Below, one piece after another: positions 60,120-64,000 of a DNA stretch of 64,000 nt. This DNA is from Heloderma charlesbogerti (Eukaryota; Chordata; Lepidosauria; Squamata; Helodermatidae): contig JANEZZ010002201.1 of the NCBI GenBank assembly GCA_026122225.1, positions 434,001 to 498,000 on the forward strand. Reading direction: 5' to 3'. A program made the translations under genes and the position numbers. Every line of letters begins with the position of its first letter. Within the stretch, counting starts at the first letter, position 1. The notes below the pieces were generated by a model that had not been told where the DNA came from, did not search any database, and saw only the letters and a list, made by a program, of their open reading frames with translations.

Positions 60120-60744
60120 TAGGGATGTACGAAACTCACCTTTTCGCGGAATTTTTTGCAGTGGGGGGGAGGCACTCCCTCCCTCCCTCTGGAATCCTCG
60201 ACGGGGGGGGGCAATCCGGTCTTCCCCCCCCGGAATCCTGCCCACCAGCTCCGCTCCGCAGTGGCTCCACAGAGCAGCTGGCCAGGGCTGTCCGCAGCTG
60301 GATTTCCGGCCACGGACAGGCTGCTGCGGACACAAATGGCGGCTGCCATAGCGGCCACCATTTGCGTCCAGCCAGGCTGCCATGATAGGCTACGTAAGTA
60401 TTTACGTAGCCTATCACGGCAATCCCCCCCCCAAACCCCCAGACCCCTCCAGCGTACGCAAATGGCGGCGGCTACGGCGGCCGCCATTTGCGTTCGCTAT
60501 TTTTCGCCATTCTATTAGGGCGAAAAAAAGGGGAACGCAAATAGCGTAGTGGGCGCTATTTGCATTCCTTTTTTTTTTGGCCAGGAGACCAGTTGCCGGC
60601 GCTGCCGGAGCCGCCCCAGGTAAGTTCCGTCCCGGGGGATTCTGTGGGGGGGGCAGGAGGCTATTCTGCCACGAATTCCGGGGGGGTGGATTCTAAAGAA
60701 TCCAGCCTCACTGGAATCCGTGGCGGAATTCTCTGCCATCCCTA
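60120..60744 (-). mobile_element. Hairpin-core hAT element, copy 9
   Basis: A 625-bp element starting TAGGGATGTACGAAACTCAC and ending ATTCTCTGCCATCCCTA, with perfect 8-bp TSD AGCATGAC (60112-60119 and 60745-60752). One near-perfect family hairpin (60379-60420) is followed by an inverted AAATGGCGGC pair (60460-60469 against 60480-60489) and a third palindrome at about 60533-60567 (CGCAAATAGCG type). Outward donor-like motifs: minus strand AAG/GTGAGT (60134-60142); plus strand CAG/GTAAGT (60617-60625). Confidence 0.93.
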
Positions 60745-60752
60745 AGCATGAC

Positions 60753-61409
60753 AGCTTCAAGCCTTAGCTCCCTTGCAATCCAAGTTCAACCTTCCAGCCA
60801 CAGCTAGTATATTCAGCTGAAGCACCACCTAGCCTAGGTGTCTACAATCTTGGCAGTTTGGTAGCTTTCTACCATATTTATGTGAAGAATGGGAGGAATT
60901 TCTTAATTCAACTTGAAAATGACCAGTTCCTGTTAGTTGTTTGTGTAGATGCAGGCTGCAGTTATGCAATCATTTGCGTGACTTTTGTGACAGTACATAC
61001 GCAGCCAAATTGCACTACACTGAAGCACTTAATTGGTAAACAAGCATACAGTGGGCTCAAGCATTTCAGAAGCTGTGTTCCAAACCTAGGAAGTCTGAGC
61101 ATGGTGGCTGTGGTTACGCTGTAGTGAGGAAAGGGCACATTGTCCATGTGCAAGAACCAAGTTTCCAAGGTGCACCGCTTGCTCATGAGAAAAATTCTGA
61201 AGCCTTTCAGCAGATGTCTGAAGTACTAAGAAAAATTTCACAGTGGTAATGACAGATCAAAAGAAGAAGACATGGTAGACAGGCTTTGCTTTTAGCCTTA
61301 GGTTAGAAATGACCATTCTAAGGTCTGGAAAGAAATCTGCTTTGTGTTGTTTATCAAAGCTTTTTAATTTTTTAGAACGAACTCGTATTCATTCCACAAC
61401 TTTTCCTAT
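60753..61409. other. No gene recognised
   Basis: Non-coding sequence without bounded repeats. Confidence 0.4.
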
Positions 61410-61742
61410 GGGGAAAGGTTACAACATTTGGGCTTTCTAATGTACTTAAGAAAAAAGTACAGGGAATATGATAGGGCTTTATAAAATTATGTATGGTATG
61501 GAGAAGGTGGATAGAGAACTTTTCCCCTCCCTCTCACGTAATACTAGAACGTAGGGTCATCCAGTGAAATTGGATGACCCTACGTTCTGGTATTACGTGG
61601 GAGGGAGAGAATCAGGACAGACAAAAGGAAGGACTTCTTCATACAGCACATGGTTAGTCTATGGAATTCACTACCACATGATGTAGTTGTCCACCAACTT
61701 GGACAACTTTAAAAGATTACCCCAAATCCATGGAGCGTAAGG

Positions 61743-62032
61743 CCAGGGCCAGCATCAGGGTGGGCATGGCTGGGCACCTGCTGAGGGCCCACACTGCAGC
61801 ATGTGCTCACTGATAAGAGCCCCCTGCACTTGACTCCCCCACTTCACCATTGCAACCCCCTTGTCCGCCTGCCTCTCACTCTGACTGAGACAGTGGTGGT
61901 GGTGAGAAGGAGTAGATGCCACTGTCTGCCGCTCATAGGCTCTCTGCCTTTCAAGCAAGCAAGAGGATAAGGAGCAATAGCAACTGATGACAACAGAGGT
62001 GAGAAAGTAGACTCACTGAGAGAGGGGACACC
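61743..62032. mobile_element. Insertion of about 290 bp in CR1, probable DNA element
   Basis: Interrupts CR1. The flanks GCGTAAGG (61735-61742) and GGATAAGG (62033-62040) agree at 6 of 8 positions, hinting at an hAT-type TSD. The left end CCAGGGCCAGC resembles CAGGGCC-type hAT termini, but no matching right end is visible. Confidence 0.4.
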
Positions 62033-62075
62033 GGATAAGGATAACAATGGTTACTCGTCATGATGTCTGTATATT

Positions 62076-63127
62076 GTTCAGTCGTTCAGTCGTGTCCGAC
62101 TCTTCGTGACCCCATGAACCATAGCACGCCAGGCCTTCCTGCCCTCCGCTCTCTCCCGGAGAGTGCTCAAGTTCATATTCATTGCATCGGTGATGCTATC
62201 TAGCCATCTCATCCTCTGCCGTCCCCTTCTCCTTTTGCCTTCAATCTTTCCCAGCATCAGGGTCTTTTCCAGGGAGTTTTCTCTTCGCATTAGGTGGCCA
62301 AAATATTTGAGCTTCAGTATCTGTCCTTCCAATGAGCAGTCAGGGTTGATTTCCTTTAGGATGGACTGATTTGACCTCCTTGCAGTCCAGGGGACTCGTA
62401 AGAGTCTTCTCCAGCACCACAGTTCGAAAGCATCAATTCTTCGGTGCTCAGCCTTCCTTAGAGTCCAGCTCTCACAGCCATACGTTGCTACTGGGAAAAC
62501 CATAGCTTTGATTAGACGGCCCTTTGTCGGCAAGGTGATGTCTCTGCTTCTTACTATGCTGTCTAGGTTTGCCATAGCTTTCCTCCCAAGGAGCAAGCGT
62601 CTTTTAATTTCATGCTACAGTCACCGTCTGCGGTGATCTTGGAGCCCAAGAAAGTAAAATCTGTCACTGCTTCCATTTCTTCCCCTTCTATATGCCAGGA
62701 AGTGATGGGGCCAGATTCCATGATCTTCGTTTTGTTAATGTTGAGTTTCAAACCAGCTTTTGCACTCTCCTCTTTCACCCTCAACAAGAGGCTCTTTAGA
62801 TCCTCTTTGCTTTCTGCCATTAGGGTGGTATCGTCTGCGTATCTGAGGTTGTTGATAATTCTCCCGGCAATCTTAATTCCGACCTGTGATTCATCCAGCC
62901 CGGTGTTTCTCATGATGTACTCTGCATATAAATTAAATAAGCAGGGTGACAATATACAGCCTTGTTGTACTCCTTTCCCAATTTTGAACCAATCGGTTGT
63001 TCCATGTCCAGTTCTTACTGTTGCTTCTTGACCCTCGTACAGGTTTCTCAGGAGACAGGTAAGGTGGTCTGGTACTCCCATCTCTTTCAGAATTTGCCAC
63101 AGTTCGTTGTGATCCACACAATCAAAG
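62076..63127 (-). mobile_element. 5'-truncated BovB inserted in CR1
   Basis: Minus-strand BovB flanked by the 11-bp duplication GTCTGTATATT (62065-62075 and 63128-63138). It covers the second half of the RT to the 3' end. No extended tail remains: the 3' end begins directly with GTTCAGTCGTTCAG on the plus strand. Confidence 0.93.
62078..63117 (-). pseudogene. BovB reverse transcriptase C-terminal half (frameshifted)
   Basis: Minus-strand frame 63117-62563 carries GVQQGCILSPCLFNLYAEYI and the intact YADD box. Frame 62596-62078 carries ELWCWRRLLRVPW, RENSLEKTLMLGK and the C-terminal RAMVHGVTKSRTRLND. The two are separated by a one-base deletion near 62614-62618 (GTAGCATG where the copy at 43.8 kb has GTAGCCATG). 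The first catalytic block is mostly missing because of 5' truncation. This copy is better preserved than the one at 41.2-44.4 kb. Confidence 0.92.
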
Positions 63128-63285
63128 GTCTGTATATTACCTCCCTCTTAATACCAGCACTGGGGAACATGAGTGGGAGAATACTACTGCGCTCACGTCC
63201 TGATTTGGGGCTTCCCATAGGAATTTGGTTGTGGGAGCAGAACACTGGACTACATTGGCTCTTTTGTTCTTAATATCCATTCTTG

Positions 63286-64000
63286 TTAGTATGAAACTTA
63301 TTTGTAATATTTCTTTAGGTGAACGTAACCTGAAGAAGAGCAAAAGTCATTGATTAGATTTTAAAGTAATCAGAAGCTGGTTCATAAGTACATGGCTGGT
63401 ATTTCAGAAACAATAAATTCAAAACTGTGGTAGTTATGCTCTCTTCTTGTGATATAGTAACATTCTGATAGGTCAGAGACAACTGGTAATATTAGCAATG
63501 AGGGGGTCCTGTTCTAGGGAATGGGCTGTTCTGCATGGACTTCAGACCCTAACCTGTATTAGTGTTTTATCAGTTAGAATAACAGGAAGTGTGTCAGCCT
63601 GGTGACTTCAATAGACAATAGTAGTGACCTCAGCAGGGGTTAAGGACTGACGAATCAGTCACACACAAAGACCTGTAGCAGATTTTCAGGGTTCTTTTCC
63701 TAGATCCTATCATTCCCCCTATTGTTTTGCTAATAAAATGAATTTATTATAAAATTTAGACCCTCCTTCAGGTGTTAAATCAAATCTAACAGATCTTTCC
63801 TGCAATTTTCAAAGGGCAGGCTTGCATTTAAAGCCAAAGGCTCTAATTTTCAAAGTATTCCTAATGCTCACTGATAATAATTAAACACACCCTTCAATTA
63901 TCTTAGTATTCCAATATTAAGTAAAGGCTAGTTGTTGGACTAGTTGGCACTGACAATTTTTGCCAAGTGAGTAAAAAAAGTATTTGAAAATATTTTGGGT
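63286..64000. other. No gene recognised
   Basis: AT-rich non-coding sequence to the window end. Confidence 0.4.

Larger units (their letters stand above)
61410..63285 (+). mobile_element. CR1 LINE 3' region, split by two insertions
   Basis: CR1 blocks: 61410-61734 (GGGGAAAGGTTACAACATTT, CTTCATACAGCACATGG), 62033-62075 (AACAATGGTTACTCGTCATG) and 63128-63285 (CTTCCCATAGGAATTTGG, ACACTGGACTACATTGGC). The breaks hold a 290-bp insertion and a BovB fragment. A 35-bp inverted duplication at 61529-61605 is peculiar to this copy. Confidence 0.75.

Noticed and set aside
62612..63031. Plus-strand frame of 139 residues
   Set aside because: It is the antisense shadow of the BovB RT; the equivalent shadow also appears at 43418-43942 opposite the other copy.

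Overview
The window reads as intergenic or intronic DNA from a squamate reptile (lizard or snake). The evidence is the repeat community: a full-length BovB/RTE LINE with an 11-bp target-site duplication (TSD) and the characteristic CTGAACGACTGAACAAC tail, many L2 and CR1 LINE pieces, L1 pieces, a DIRS-type tyrosine-recombinase retroelement, tRNA-derived SINEs of the Sauria/ACA type, and a dense population of hAT-type non-autonomous DNA transposons with 8-bp TSDs. No convincing host protein-coding gene, rRNA, functional tRNA or CRISPR array was found. One weak exon-like reading frame lies near 14.6-14.8 kb on the minus strand. All assignments were made by eye; species and repeat-family names are inferences.

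Layout. 0.6-0.9 kb: small hAT. 2.4-5.0 kb: a GC-rich hairpin-core hAT element, then an older hAT interrupted by a second hairpin-core element with a roughly 470-bp nested palindrome. 6.5-8.7 kb: two AT-rich hAT relatives and a tRNA/CR1 SINE. 8.7-10.3 kb: possible LTR, then a hairpin-core hAT inside a SINE inside a BovB fragment. 12.8-13.1 kb: a short hairpin-core element. 16.5-26 kb: L2 pieces (one split by L1 with a 17-bp TSD), a SINE further upstream at 13.8 kb, and small foldback hATs. 27.5 kb and 44.6 kb: an inverted pair of Harbinger-like elements. 30.1-31.2 kb: hairpin-core element and CR1. 32.3-35.6 kb: L2 split by an unclassified repeat, then L1. 36.3-37.0 kb: hAT within hAT. 39.6-40.5 kb: hairpin-core element carrying a ladder of regularly spaced hairpins. 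41.2-44.4 kb: full-length BovB. 46-50 kb: L2 pieces. 50.1-51.5 kb: hairpin-core element, then CR1 split by another hAT. 53.7-55.6 kb: DIRS remnant. 55.8 and 60.1 kb: two more hairpin-core elements. 58.8-59.8 kb: second copy of the unclassified repeat. 61.4-63.3 kb: CR1 split by BovB and another insertion.

The most unusual component is the hairpin-core hAT family, with nine copies whose boundaries are set by 8-bp TSDs. Its members are GC- and CpG-rich. They carry one to five copies of a hairpin of about 42 bp with arms GATAGGCTACGTA, and most also have a second palindrome class built from inverted AAATGGCGGC motifs (resembling the YY1 consensus). Eight of nine carry a 5' splice-donor-like motif near each end, both pointing outward; the ninth has only one. 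This suggests, as a hypothesis, a mobile bidirectional promoter/first-exon cassette.
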